Below the pieces are notes generated by a model, which saw only the letters and a list, made by a program, of their open reading frames with translations, ran no database searches and had not been told where the DNA came from. The translations under genes were made by a program, and so were the position numbers. DNA of 64,000 nucleotides from the NCBI GenBank assembly GCA_964577715.1, contig CAZOAA010000002.1, positions 1 through 64,000 on the forward strand. The letters are read 5' to 3'. This document shows positions 16,753 to 24,216 of the stretch, one piece after another (position 1 is the first letter of the stretch; each line of letters opens with the position of its first letter). Source of the stretch: SUP05 sp964577715. Lineage in GTDB: Bacteria; Pseudomonadota; Gammaproteobacteria; PS1; Pseudothioglobaceae.

Positions 16753-17694
16753 ATGAAAAGTAACTGGCAACAAGATTCTAGAAGAATCATTAAAGGTGCG
16801 AATAGCTGTAATGATTTTTTTCAAATAGATCAATTTAAAGATCAGGGCTTTCCTGTGAAAATCCCTTTGGAATTTGCCAATTTAATCGATAGAGGCAACC
16901 CTAATGATCCACTGTTAAAACAAGTGCTTAGCTCCCAAGCAAGGCTTGGGAGTTCTGAATTTGTTTTATCACCTTTAGAGGATGAAAAAAATACACCAGT
17001 TGCAGGGCTTGTTCATAAGTATCCAAATCGTGTTTTACTTATTGCATCACGAGTATGCACTATTCATTGTCAATATTGTTTTAGGCAAAATTTTGATTAC
17101 GCATCTCATGATGCGATTAGTAATTGGGAAAATGTAGAAGACTACATTACTTCTCATCATAAGATCAATGAAGTTATTTTAAGTGGTGGAGATCCGTTTA
17201 GTTTGAGCGACGAAAAATTACATTGGTTGATTGATAATATTGAGAAAATTTCTCATATTAAAACATTAAGAATCCACACACGAACCCTAGTCGTTATGCC
17301 GAGTAGAATTACCACTCAATTGGTAAAAATATTAAATACCAGTAGACTTAATGTTGTTATAGTTCTGCATGTGAATCATGCAAATGAGCTCAGTGATCGA
17401 TTTGTAAAAAATATTACAAAACTAAGCAAAATAACACTGCTTAACCAATCTGTTTTGCTTAAAGGAGTTAATGATTCGTCTAAAGTGCTAAGCAATCTTT
17501 CATTGAAATTATTTGATATAGGTGTGTTGCCGTATTATCTGCATTTACTTGACAAGGTGAACGGCGCAGAGCACTTTTTAGTTGAAGACTCTCGAGCAAA
17601 AGAATTACACCAAAAGCTTAAGGAAAACCTAAGTGGCTATTTAGTACCTAGATTAGTGCGTGATGCAAATACTGAGGCAAAAACCTGGGTTTAA
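16753..17694 (+). CDS. epmB: EF-P beta-lysylation protein EpmB (lysine 2,3-aminomutase-like)
   Basis: The 313-residue radical SAM enzyme converts lysine to beta-lysine for the modification of elongation factor P. The radical SAM triad is C102-x3-C106-x2-C109 (CTIHCQYCF), followed by LSGGDPFSLSD. PLP-binding and substrate regions resemble lysine 2,3-aminomutase but the short length and N-terminus favour EpmB over the fermentative enzyme. No epmA or efp is present in this window. No clear ribosome site precedes the ATG. It ends tail to tail with the TlpA-like gene, overlapping 4 bases. Confidence 0.88.
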   Translation: MKSNWQQDSRRIIKGANSCNDFFQIDQFKDQGFPVKIPLEFANLIDRGNPNDPLLKQVLSSQARLGSSEFVLSPLEDEKNTPVAGLVHKYPNRVLLIASRVCTIHCQYCFRQNFDYASHDAISNWENVEDYITSHHKINEVILSGGDPFSLSDEKLHWLIDNIEKISHIKTLRIHTRTLVVMPSRITTQLVKILNTSRLNVVIVLHVNHANELSDRFVKNITKLSKITLLNQSVLLKGVNDSSKVLSNLSLKLFDIGVLPYYLHLLDKVNGAEHFLVEDSRAKELHQKLKENLSGYLVPRLVRDANTEAKTWV

Positions 17695-18212
17695 TTAAGG
17701 ATTGCCTTTTCTAAAGTATTAATATCGATCTCACCCATATGAAAATCAATTAATTCACCTTTTGGGTTGTAAATATAAGTGGTTGGCATGCCAAGTACTT
17801 CACCAAAGTTACTGAATTGAGGTCCGTTTTTATCATCAAATAAGATGATTGGATAATTCACCATAAAAGTATCGGTAAATTCAGCAATTGTATTTTTGTT
17901 GGCTTGCTCATAATCCAGACCTAATATCTCTACCTTATCCGAGTATTTTTCGTAAAACTCTACAAAAGCGGGAATTTCTTTTAAACAAGGCGGACACCAA
18001 GTTGCCCAAAAATTAACCACCAAATATTTTCCTTTAGTCGACTCGTCAGTATGAACTTTGCCTTGGGTATCGGTTAGTGAAAACTGAGCCACTTTTTGAG
18101 ATTTTTTTTGTTGCCAAAGAGAGCTAGCAGAGTCAACAATTTCATTAATAGTAATTGCTTGCACAGTGCCTAATGAAAAGGTAAGACAGAGTATAATAAA
18201 TATTTTTTTCAT
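17691..18212 (-). CDS. TlpA/ResA-like thiol-disulfide oxidoreductase
   Basis: The 173-residue periplasmic protein has a signal peptide (residues 1-19, ending VQA) and a thioredoxin domain with the redox motif WCPPC in NFWATWCPPCLKEIP and the cis-proline context MPTTYI. I start at MKKIFII because it gives the signal peptide; 21 codons open upstream would overlap the divergent gene. TlpA-type proteins reduce disulfides, often for cytochrome c or oxidase maturation. The partner here is unknown. Only 14 bases separate its start from the divergent ArsC-like gene. Confidence 0.9.
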   Translation of the reverse strand: MKKIFIILCLTFSLGTVQAITINEIVDSASSLWQQKKSQKVAQFSLTDTQGKVHTDESTKGKYLVVNFWATWCPPCLKEIPAFVEFYEKYSDKVEILGLDYEQANKNTIAEFTDTFMVNYPIILFDDKNGPQFSNFGEVLGMPTTYIYNPKGELIDFHMGEIDINTLEKAILN

Positions 18213-18226
18213 AAGATGTATCCAGA

Positions 18227-18574
18227 ATGTCAAACGTAATATATTACAACCCAAAGTGCTCAAAGTGTAGAACAACTTTAGGTATTTTAGAAGAAAATGG
18301 TTCAGACTTTGAAGTAATTAAATATCTAGAGAGTCCACCAACTGTGGATGAATTAAAAGCATTGCTTACTGAGCTAGATATGGATGCTAGATCTTTAATG
18401 CGCAGTTTTGAAGCACCATACAAAGAAAACAATCTAGATGACGAAAGCCTAAGTGAGGATGATTTAATCCAAGCAATGGTCGATAATCCGATACTGATTG
18501 AGCGCCCAATTGTTAAAACTGACAAAGGTATTGTTGTTGCTAGACCGCCTGAAAATGTATTTAGTATTATCTAG
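18227..18574 (+). CDS. ArsC-family (Spx/YfgD-like) reductase
   Basis: The 115-residue protein has the ArsC fold with the N-terminal loop YNPKCSKCRTTL and the C-terminal signature PILIERPIV. Glutaredoxin-dependent arsenate reductases keep the first cysteine; here the loop is a CxxC, as in YfgD-like proteins. There is no ars operon nearby, so a general thiol reductase role is as likely as arsenate reduction. It is divergent from the TlpA-like gene and ends tail to tail with the glutathione transferase gene (4-base overlap). Confidence 0.85.
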   Translation: MSNVIYYNPKCSKCRTTLGILEENGSDFEVIKYLESPPTVDELKALLTELDMDARSLMRSFEAPYKENNLDDESLSEDDLIQAMVDNPILIERPIVKTDKGIVVARPPENVFSII

Positions 18575-19230
18575 TCAATTAATAGGGTTGACAAGTGTCC
18601 TGCACGACCTTCGATATTAGAGTAGTAAACATCGTCCAAGCCATCAACTACTGAGTTTTTTACATCTTCATCAGCAAGTAAATTTTTACTCCAAGCTTTA
18701 ATATTTGGCAAATCGTCCAAAGATAAAGAGTTATTTGTAAACTCATTAATCCAAGCTATACGCATAAAAATTGGTGCGATTGCAGCATCGATAATACTAA
18801 AGCTATCATTATTAAAAAATTTATCATTGTTTTTAACTGATTTCATAAGGTTAAGTTTTTTAAATAATTCATCTTTTGCGTTGGTAAATTTTTCTTTATC
18901 GCCAGCAACAATAGGCATCATTTGCTCAATCATGCCTGATGAAAATTCTATCCAGGCGCGGTTTTTGGCTTTTTGAATGGCATCAGTAGGGTGCAAATCT
19001 TTTTCACCAATATCGTTGATAAATTCACTAATAACTACAGATTCGAAAATAATTTCATCATCAGCTTTTAATAAAGGCACTTGCCCAGTTGGAGATATTT
19101 TTTTAAACCAATCTGGCGGATCCATAATATTGATGTAATTTATGTCATAGTCGATATTTTGTTTTTTTAACAAAATTACTGCACGTTGTGCAAATGGGCA
19201 AAGTTTAAAGCTAATAAGTTCTAATTTCAT
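18571..19230 (-). CDS. Glutathione S-transferase family protein
   Basis: The 219-residue protein has a thioredoxin-like N-domain starting FKLCPFAQRAVILLKK, where the cysteine suggests an omega- or Cys-type GST active site, and the glutathione-binding GQVPLL and ESVVISEF motifs. The C-terminal helical domain (about 90-215) has SIIDAAIAPIF. Substrate unknown; such proteins often act as thiol transferases. A good ribosome site (AGGGAG) precedes the ATG and the gene follows rlmH by 2 bases in a leftward operon. Confidence 0.87.
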   Translation of the reverse strand: MKLELISFKLCPFAQRAVILLKKQNIDYDINYINIMDPPDWFKKISPTGQVPLLKADDEIIFESVVISEFINDIGEKDLHPTDAIQKAKNRAWIEFSSGMIEQMMPIVAGDKEKFTNAKDELFKKLNLMKSVKNNDKFFNNDSFSIIDAAIAPIFMRIAWINEFTNNSLSLDDLPNIKAWSKNLLADEDVKNSVVDGLDDVYYSNIEGRAGHLSTLLID

Positions 19231-19232
19231 AA

Positions 19233-19700
19233 TTACTCCCTATGATATGGATGATTGGTTAATAATGAATGGGCACGGTAAATTTGTTCTACTGCCAATA
19301 GTCGAGCCATAGAATGCGGTAAAGTCAAATTTGACAAACCCCATAGTTGCTGAGCATGTTGTTTGCACGCATCAGAAAGACCGTCTGCACCACCAATTAA
19401 TAAAGATATATTATCACCATTTTGTTGCCAATTTTCCATTGCTTTTGCAATCATTTTAGTTGATTGCTGTTTTCCAGTTTCATCAAAGGCAATAATAAGG
19501 TTTGAATTTTTACTTGCTTTAATTAGTAGTTCTCCCTCTAAATCCTTAATTTGTTTAATATTTTTGCCTTTGCGTTTTTGAGCATCTAGCGTTATTAAAT
19601 TAAAGTTTAGTGTAGTAGGCAGCTGCTTTTGATAGTGATTAATGCCACTTTGTATCCAATCTGGCATTTTTTTACCAATAGCAATTAGATTGATTTTCAT
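19233..19700 (-). CDS. rlmH: 23S rRNA (pseudouridine-1915-N3)-methyltransferase RlmH
   Basis: This 155-residue SPOUT enzyme methylates pseudouridine 1915 of helix 69 in the assembled ribosome. The family hallmark is visible as LLIGGADGLS, then LSNLTLPHSMARLLAVEQIYRA at the SAM-binding knot and the HPYHRE C-terminus. The length matches E. coli RlmH exactly (155). It follows rsfS without a gap, a very common arrangement. Confidence 0.97.
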   Translation of the reverse strand: MKINLIAIGKKMPDWIQSGINHYQKQLPTTLNFNLITLDAQKRKGKNIKQIKDLEGELLIKASKNSNLIIAFDETGKQQSTKMIAKAMENWQQNGDNISLLIGGADGLSDACKQHAQQLWGLSNLTLPHSMARLLAVEQIYRAHSLLTNHPYHRE

Positions 19701-20033
19701 TTAGGCATTTTCTGAGCCAGACCAAAGCTTTTCTAATTTGTAAAATTCGCGAGTTTTTTCTGTCATTATATGAACAACTACCTCGGCCAAATCAATTAGC
19801 ATCCAATGGCCAGTTTCAGCTCCTTCGATACCTACGATTTTCATACCTAAACGTTTAGCTTCAATTTTGACATTATTAGCAATACCGCGTACATGTTGGG
19901 CGGAACGACCTGTAGCGATTACAATCGCCTCAATATCAGCACTTTGATCCAGCACTTTTAAGGTTACAATATCTTCGCCTTTAATTTCCTCAATGGCATT
20001 AGTAACGACTTTGAGTTGATCTTGTAATTTCAT
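19701..20033 (-). CDS. rsfS: Ribosomal silencing factor RsfS
   Basis: The 110-residue protein binds L14 and blocks subunit joining when nutrients are scarce. The family motifs VIATGRSAQHVRGIAN, EGAETGHWMLIDLAEVVVHIM and TREFYKLEKLW are all present. It lies between nadD (4-base overlap) and rlmH, the standard order. Confidence 0.96.
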   Translation of the reverse strand: MKLQDQLKVVTNAIEEIKGEDIVTLKVLDQSADIEAIVIATGRSAQHVRGIANNVKIEAKRLGMKIVGIEGAETGHWMLIDLAEVVVHIMTEKTREFYKLEKLWSGSENA

Positions 20034-20575
20034 AATTGTTTAATGTAGTGAATAACAGTATCTGGAAGTAAGCCAGATAAATCTTGATGGTTGGATATTT
20101 TACTTCGAATTTGTGTAGATGAAATGTTAACCAAAGGCGCTTTGGAAAAATAAACTCCCTTGTCGTTAGTTTGGCGACTGCCTGCTCTTGGCAAAACAAC
20201 CAAAGTTGCGTAATCACTTAATTGCTCGTATTGCTTCCAGGTGTTGATATTATCAAAGCTATCAGCGCCCATAATAAAAAAGATTTTATCATCAGGGTAA
20301 TCTTGTTGAATTTGCTTAAGAGAGTCAATAGTGTAGGAGGCTGATTTCCTGTCAATCTCTCGAGTGTCGATTGAAAGGCCTTCAAATTCTTGCACAGCAA
20401 GACTTAGCATTTCTAATCGTTGCTTGGTGCTAAACTGAAGATCAGACTTATGTACGGGGGCTGCACAAGGCATTAAAAACAAAGCTGATAAACCGAGCTC
20501 GTCTTTAATGGCCATTGCATTTTTTAAATGACCATAATGCACAGGATCAAACGAGCCACCAAAAAAGCCAATCAT
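20030..20575 (-). CDS. nadD: Nicotinate-nucleotide adenylyltransferase
   Basis: NadD (181 residues) adenylates nicotinate mononucleotide in NAD synthesis. The nucleotidyltransferase signature GGSFDPVHYGHL is at the N-terminus, with FIMGADSFDNINTWKQY in the middle and ISSTQIRSKI near the end. At 181 residues it is a little shorter than E. coli NadD (213). It overlaps rsfS and the upstream metallo-hydrolase gene by 4 bases each, so the operon is translationally coupled. Confidence 0.95.
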   Translation of the reverse strand: MIGFFGGSFDPVHYGHLKNAMAIKDELGLSALFLMPCAAPVHKSDLQFSTKQRLEMLSLAVQEFEGLSIDTREIDRKSASYTIDSLKQIQQDYPDDKIFFIMGADSFDNINTWKQYEQLSDYATLVVLPRAGSRQTNDKGVYFSKAPLVNISSTQIRSKISNHQDLSGLLPDTVIHYIKQL

Positions 20576-21294
20576 AGCATGTGTTGTATTTCTTTTAGTG
20601 TTAATGCCTCGGTAGGGTAGGCCACTAGACCTTGAGACATACCATTAACATACTTAACAAAATCTTCTTCGCTGTCTAACAAAAGATAGGCATTGCCTGC
20701 TTTTTGCTCGCCCATCGTGGTATCGATTTTGCAGCCATAGTCGTGTCCACAATGCAGCATAACACCGTCGTCAACTAATTTAAGTTTTTGCATCGAATGG
20801 TAAAACTCTCTCACATCGCCACCTGGCATGGAGCAGTGCCCTGCGCCATAAACAAACAATGTATCGCCAACAATAATATGCCCATCTAATAAGTAACAAA
20901 TACCACCTGCAGTGTGCCCAGGGGTATTAATAATTTTGGCCTGTGTGTTTCCCAATGTAACTACATCATCCTCATTAACTGTCGTTACCGGATGTGTTAT
21001 TTGCAAGTAAGGGATCTCATTAATGCCTACTGTTATCTTAGCGCCTGTTTTCTCGGCGATTTCGTCAGCTGCATTAATATGATCGCCATGCCAGTGTGTT
21101 AGCCAAATATCGGTAATTTTGTAACCTTTATCAGTGGCTTTTTTAATAAATAAGTCAGCCTCCCAGGCTGGATCAATAATGGCACAGGTTTTTGATGCGT
21201 GATCAAAAATAAAATGAATTGAATTCTCGTAAGTGCCAATATGGTAGAGAATATCCAGCGTAAAGGTTTTTTCTTTGAAAGTTTTTTCCAGCAT
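20572..21294 (-). CDS. MBL-fold metallo-hydrolase (glyoxalase II-like)
   Basis: The 240-residue protein has the metallo-beta-lactamase metal motif THWHGDH, then NTPGHTAGGICYLL and GDTLFVYGAGHC and HCGHDY, placing it in the glyoxalase II / ETHE1-like group. Persulfide dioxygenase activity would fit a sulfur-metabolising organism, but hydrolase activity cannot be excluded. I start at MLEKTF, which has GGTGA about ten bases upstream; 12 further codons upstream are open. First gene of the leftward nadD operon. Confidence 0.85.
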   Translation of the reverse strand: MLEKTFKEKTFTLDILYHIGTYENSIHFIFDHASKTCAIIDPAWEADLFIKKATDKGYKITDIWLTHWHGDHINAADEIAEKTGAKITVGINEIPYLQITHPVTTVNEDDVVTLGNTQAKIINTPGHTAGGICYLLDGHIIVGDTLFVYGAGHCSMPGGDVREFYHSMQKLKLVDDGVMLHCGHDYGCKIDTTMGEQKAGNAYLLLDSEEDFVKYVNGMSQGLVAYPTEALTLKEIQHML

Positions 21295-21337
21295 AGCTTT
21301 TTCACCAATGTTATGCAAACATTTTACCAAACTGGAC

Positions 21338-21365
21338 TTGACTATTTTTACTTAGAGACTATAAT
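21338..21365 (+). promoter_or_regulatory. tRNA operon promoter
   Basis: TTGACT (21338-21343) and a perfect TATAAT (21360-21365) with 16-base spacing lie about 40 bases upstream of tRNA-Ala. Placement and strength are right for a stable-RNA promoter. Confidence 0.72.
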
Positions 21366-21404
21366 TTACATCTTTTGCTTGGCAACCAGTTTTGGGGTAG
21401 TATT

Positions 21405-21480
21405 GGGGCTATAGCTCAGCTGGGAGAGCACGACACTGGCAGTGTCGGGGTCAGCGGTTCGATCCCGCTTAGCTCCACCA
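21405..21480 (+). tRNA. tRNA-Ala (GGC)
   Basis: The 76-nt gene folds as a full cloverleaf. The acceptor stem is GGGGCTA with TAGCTCC (one G-T pair), the anticodon stem CGACA/TGTCG encloses anticodon GGC at 21438-21440, and the T-loop GGTTCGATCC and encoded CCA are present. It closely resembles E. coli tRNA-Ala(GGC). It is probably cotranscribed with the following tRNA-Glu. Confidence 0.97.
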
Positions 21481-21499
21481 AAAGCAAAGAAAATGTTAT

Positions 21500-21574
21500 G
21501 TCGCCTTCGTCTATCGGTTAGGACCCAAGGTTTTCATCCTGGTAAGAGGAGTTCGATTCTCCTAGGCGATGCCA
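21500..21574 (+). tRNA. tRNA-Glu (TTC), copy 1
   Basis: The 75-nt gene has acceptor stem GTCGCCT/AGGCGAT, D-stem GTCT/GGAC, T-stem AGGAG/CTCCT, loop TTTTCAT with anticodon TTC at 21533-21535, and encoded CCA. The anticodon stem CAAGG/CCTGG contains an A-G mismatch (21527 with 21541, positions 28-42). It lies 19 bases after tRNA-Ala and before a terminator. The mismatch is unusual but the tRNA otherwise looks intact. Confidence 0.93.
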
Positions 21575-21580
21575 TATTCT

Positions 21581-21616
21581 AAAAAAATAGCTTAGTATAA
21601 ACTAAGCTATTTTTTT
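21581..21616. terminator. Intrinsic terminator between tRNA genes
   Basis: A 16-bp perfect stem (21581-21596 with 21601-21616) with an ATAA loop begins with a run of A and ends with a run of T, so it can act in both directions. It ends the tRNA-Ala/tRNA-Glu transcript and isolates the second tRNA-Glu gene. Confidence 0.85.
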
Positions 21617-21645
21617 ATCTTTTAAATTAAGTTAAAATACCCATT

Positions 21646-21722
21646 GTCCCGTTCGTCTAGCTGGCCCAGGACTCCAGGATTTCATCCTGGCAACAGGAGT
21701 TCGAATCTCTTACGGGACGCCA
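21646..21722 (+). tRNA. tRNA-Glu (TTC), copy 2
   Basis: The 77-nt gene has acceptor stem GTCCCGT/ACGGGAC, anticodon stem CCAGG/CCTGG fully paired around loop ATTTCAT (anticodon TTC at 21681-21683), T-loop TTCGAAT and encoded CCA. It differs clearly from copy 1, so the pair is not a recent duplication. A TAAAAT box at 21633-21638 may be its -10, which would put the transcript start almost at the tRNA 5' end. Confidence 0.96.
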
Positions 21723-21814
21723 AATTACTTCACCTTTTCCCTTTCTACTACATCAAATCACTAAATTATTTCAATCACATAGAAAGCCACTATGCTCAAT
21801 CAATAATTTAGCAA

Positions 21815-21916
21815 TTTTCCTTGTAGAAAGACAAAAATTCTCGTAATTGCATTGATTTAATGTGCGTTTGTATTTTTAAAATCTGCCTTGCAGAAAACAA
21901 AAAATACTTCGTAAAA
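21815..21916. repeat. Diverged direct repeat upstream of rluD
   Basis: The segment at 21820-21846, containing CTTGTAGAAAGACAAAAA then CGTAA, is echoed at 21887-21915 by CTTGCAGAAAACAAAAAA then CGTAA. The rest of the 211-base spacer between tRNA-Glu and rluD shows no gene or clear promoter. The role is unknown; it may be a decayed duplication. Confidence 0.35.
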
Positions 21917-21933
21917 ATAGTAAAATAATTCGA

Positions 21934-22878
21934 ATGAATCAACTCAACATCATTATTCCAGATAGGCTTATTGGTAAGCGCATTGATAGCGCCATGGCAC
22001 AGATGTTGCCGGATTATTCTCGTTCTAAAATTACCAGCTGGGTGCGTTCTGGTGGTGCACTGATTGATGGAAAATCCTTCAAACCGAAAGACAAAATACT
22101 AGGCGGGGAGATTGTAATCCTGAGCATTAAAGCTGAAAAAACCAACGAATGGCAAGGTGAGGATATTCCAATCGAAGTGGCATATGAAGACGATGATATC
22201 ATTGTTGTGAATAAGCCAGTGGGGCTAGTAACACATCCAGGCGCTGGTAATTGGACAGGGACTTTGGCTAATGCACTACTGTATTATGACCCTGATTTAG
22301 CCACTTTAGATAGGGCGGGCATTGTGCACAGGCTTGATAAAAATACCTCTGGTCTTATGGTAGTGGCACGTAGTGAGTTGGCGCAAAAAAACTTGGTAGA
22401 GCAACTACAAACCCACACTGTGTCTCGCGAATACTCAGCCATTGTTTATGGCTATATGATCTCTGGCGGCACGGTGGATGCACCAATTGGACGAGATAGC
22501 AAAGATCGTATTAAACAAGCTGTTACTGACAGTGGCAAAGAGGCGATTACGCATTACCGCGTGATTGATCGTTTTGCTCACCATACTCATGTGAAATGCA
22601 TATTAGAAACGGGTCGTACACACCAAATCCGTGTACATATGTCTTATATTGATCATCCACTAATAGCAGATCCGATGTATGGTGGGAAGATTCGCTTTCC
22701 CAAAAAAGCAGATGACAAGCTTAAGACTGCACTCAAAGTTTTTAGTCGCCAAGCACTGCATGCCAAAAAACTCACCCTAACGCATCCAATATCAGGTGAA
22801 ATAATGTCATGGAAGGCGCCACTACCACAAGACATGCAAGATCTAATAAAAGTGTTGTCTATTTATGATAGCGAGTAA
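21934..22878 (+). CDS. rluD: 23S rRNA pseudouridine(1911/1915/1917) synthase RluD
   Basis: The 314-residue enzyme makes three pseudouridines in helix 69 of 23S rRNA. An N-terminal S4 RNA-binding domain (about 15-75) is followed by the catalytic domain with IVHRLDKNTSGLMVVA, where the aspartate is the nucleophile, and TGRTHQIRVHM. Length matches E. coli RluD (326). RlmH, which methylates the same helix, is nearby. Its 3' end overlaps pgeF by 14 bases, the common rluD-yfiH pairing. Confidence 0.95.
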   Translation: MNQLNIIIPDRLIGKRIDSAMAQMLPDYSRSKITSWVRSGGALIDGKSFKPKDKILGGEIVILSIKAEKTNEWQGEDIPIEVAYEDDDIIVVNKPVGLVTHPGAGNWTGTLANALLYYDPDLATLDRAGIVHRLDKNTSGLMVVARSELAQKNLVEQLQTHTVSREYSAIVYGYMISGGTVDAPIGRDSKDRIKQAVTDSGKEAITHYRVIDRFAHHTHVKCILETGRTHQIRVHMSYIDHPLIADPMYGGKIRFPKKADDKLKTALKVFSRQALHAKKLTLTHPISGEIMSWKAPLPQDMQDLIKVLSIYDSE

Positions 22879-23587
22879 TTTTCCAAAAAATGTTAATCTA
22901 TTAACAACCACTCGATTTTTTAATTCAAATAATCGCTCGTGTTTAATAGAGAATGGATACGATAATTTTAATCTTGCATCACATGTTGGAGATAGTGCGA
23001 TTCAAGTTAACAATAATCGTGAATTATTAATTCAAAAATATAACCTACCATCAGCACCAAAATATTTAGAGCAAATTCATTCTAATATTTGCTTGCAAGC
23101 CTCAAGCGACGACTGCACGGGCGACGCTGTTGTAACGCAAGAAAAAGGTGTGGTGTGTGCGGTGCTAACGGCTGATTGCTTACCAATCTTTGCTTGTAAT
23201 AAGTCAGGTACACAAGTCGGGGTTGCACACGCAGGCTGGAAGGGGATAGTGAACGGCGTGATTGAGTCGTTTATTGCTCAGTTTGAGTCAAATGATTTAT
23301 TAGTGCATTTTGGCCCTGCGATTTCACAAGTGGCATTTGAAGTGGGCAGTGAGGTTTACCAGCAGTTTATTGATAAAGATACGAGTCTAGAGCAAGCATT
23401 TATCACCAAAGGTGATAAATATCAATTAGATATCTATCAAGCAGCTAGAATTATCTTAAATGATTTAGGTGTTAAATCAATCAGCGGTGGCGATGAATGC
23501 ACCTACACACAAAAAGATAAATATTTTTCTTATAGGCGTGACGGCGCAAAGTCTGGCAGGATGATTAGCTTAATTTATTTGAAATAA
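22865..23587 (+). CDS. pgeF: Purine nucleoside phosphorylase / PgeF (YfiH) family
   Basis: The 240-residue protein is of the YfiH/laccase-domain (DUF152) family. The zinc ligands are visible in LTADCLPIF and VAHAGWKG with a later GDECTYT segment. Members have been described as purine nucleoside phosphorylases/adenosine deaminases and as editors of peptidoglycan precursors, so the cellular role is not fixed. It overlaps rluD by 14 bases and must be cotranscribed. Confidence 0.92.
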   Translation: MIASNFPKNVNLLTTTRFFNSNNRSCLIENGYDNFNLASHVGDSAIQVNNNRELLIQKYNLPSAPKYLEQIHSNICLQASSDDCTGDAVVTQEKGVVCAVLTADCLPIFACNKSGTQVGVAHAGWKGIVNGVIESFIAQFESNDLLVHFGPAISQVAFEVGSEVYQQFIDKDTSLEQAFITKGDKYQLDIYQAARIILNDLGVKSISGGDECTYTQKDKYFSYRRDGAKSGRMISLIYLK

Positions 23588-23806
23588 TTATTGACTTAGT
23601 GATTTCGTAATCGCTTTTTTGAAAATTGGGCCAAATATATACAGCAGTGGAAAACCAACTACCCAAGCATAAACAAAGCTTGTTAGCCATTTATCAACAG
23701 TTTGCTCAGTCCAGCCAATGTTCATATAAGTTACTACAAATGACATGATAAAAATCATGAATGCTGACATAATAACGCTAAAAATTAAATGCACTTTCTT
23801 TTCCAT
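23588..23806 (-). CDS. DUF2798-like small membrane protein
   Basis: The 72-residue protein has two membrane helices (about 8-30 and 41-63). The pattern MSAFMIFIMSFVVT, then W...W, then VVGFPLLYIFGPI matches the DUF2798 family as I remember it. It begins 2 bases after the S24-like gene and is likely the last gene of the mutM transcript. Function unknown. Confidence 0.72.
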   Translation of the reverse strand: MEKKVHLIFSVIMSAFMIFIMSFVVTYMNIGWTEQTVDKWLTSFVYAWVVGFPLLYIFGPIFKKAITKSLSQ

Positions 23807-23808
23807 AT

Positions 23809-24216
23809 TTATCCCTCTTTAGTTTTCGGCTTACCACTTAAGGTGAAATCCATCTCACCAGTGATTTTATTAAGATGATAATAATGTAGTGGTTTTTGTT
23901 TGCGTTGTTTCTGTTGCATTACACAGCCTACCACTTCAAATTCACCTGTTAGTTCAATTTCATCATGTTGTGTATTTAATGGCACCAAGAATTTTTGATT
24001 ACCGCGCTCTAAATACTGACGAAAATACAAATCCTCCTGATAACGTACTATAGCATAAGCCCTATTATGAATTTGCATACCTGGATCAATAATTAAAATA
24101 CAGTTTTCACTAAACTCAGGCTCCATATAGTTGCCGAGGTTTTGAAGGGCAAATGGCTCGGAATTAGTGGAGCAATTAGTTTCAAATAGTTCTTGTGGGG
24201 TATCTAAGTCTGACAT
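23809..24216 (-). CDS. S24/LexA-like peptidase-fold protein without a clear catalytic Ser
   Basis: The 135-residue protein has the C-terminal fold of LexA/UmuD/phage repressors: MEPEFSENCILIIDP, AYAIVRY, YFRQYL, VPLN and EVVGCVM. In active members a serine comes directly before MEP and a lysine lies in the KRL segment. Here the positions read YMEP and FRQ, so the self-cleaving dyad seems lost. There is no DNA-binding N-domain. I start at ATG 24216, which overlaps mutM by 13 bases. It may act as a non-cleaving sensor or regulator; this is a guess. Confidence 0.7.
   Translation of the reverse strand: MSDLDTPQELFETNCSTNSEPFALQNLGNYMEPEFSENCILIIDPGMQIHNRAYAIVRYQEDLYFRQYLERGNQKFLVPLNTQHDEIELTGEFEVVGCVMQQKQRKQKPLHYYHLNKITGEMDFTLSGKPKTKEG

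Noticed and set aside
23809..24216. LexA or UmuD gene
   Set aside because: There is no DNA-binding domain, no cleavage site and the catalytic serine and lysine appear replaced.
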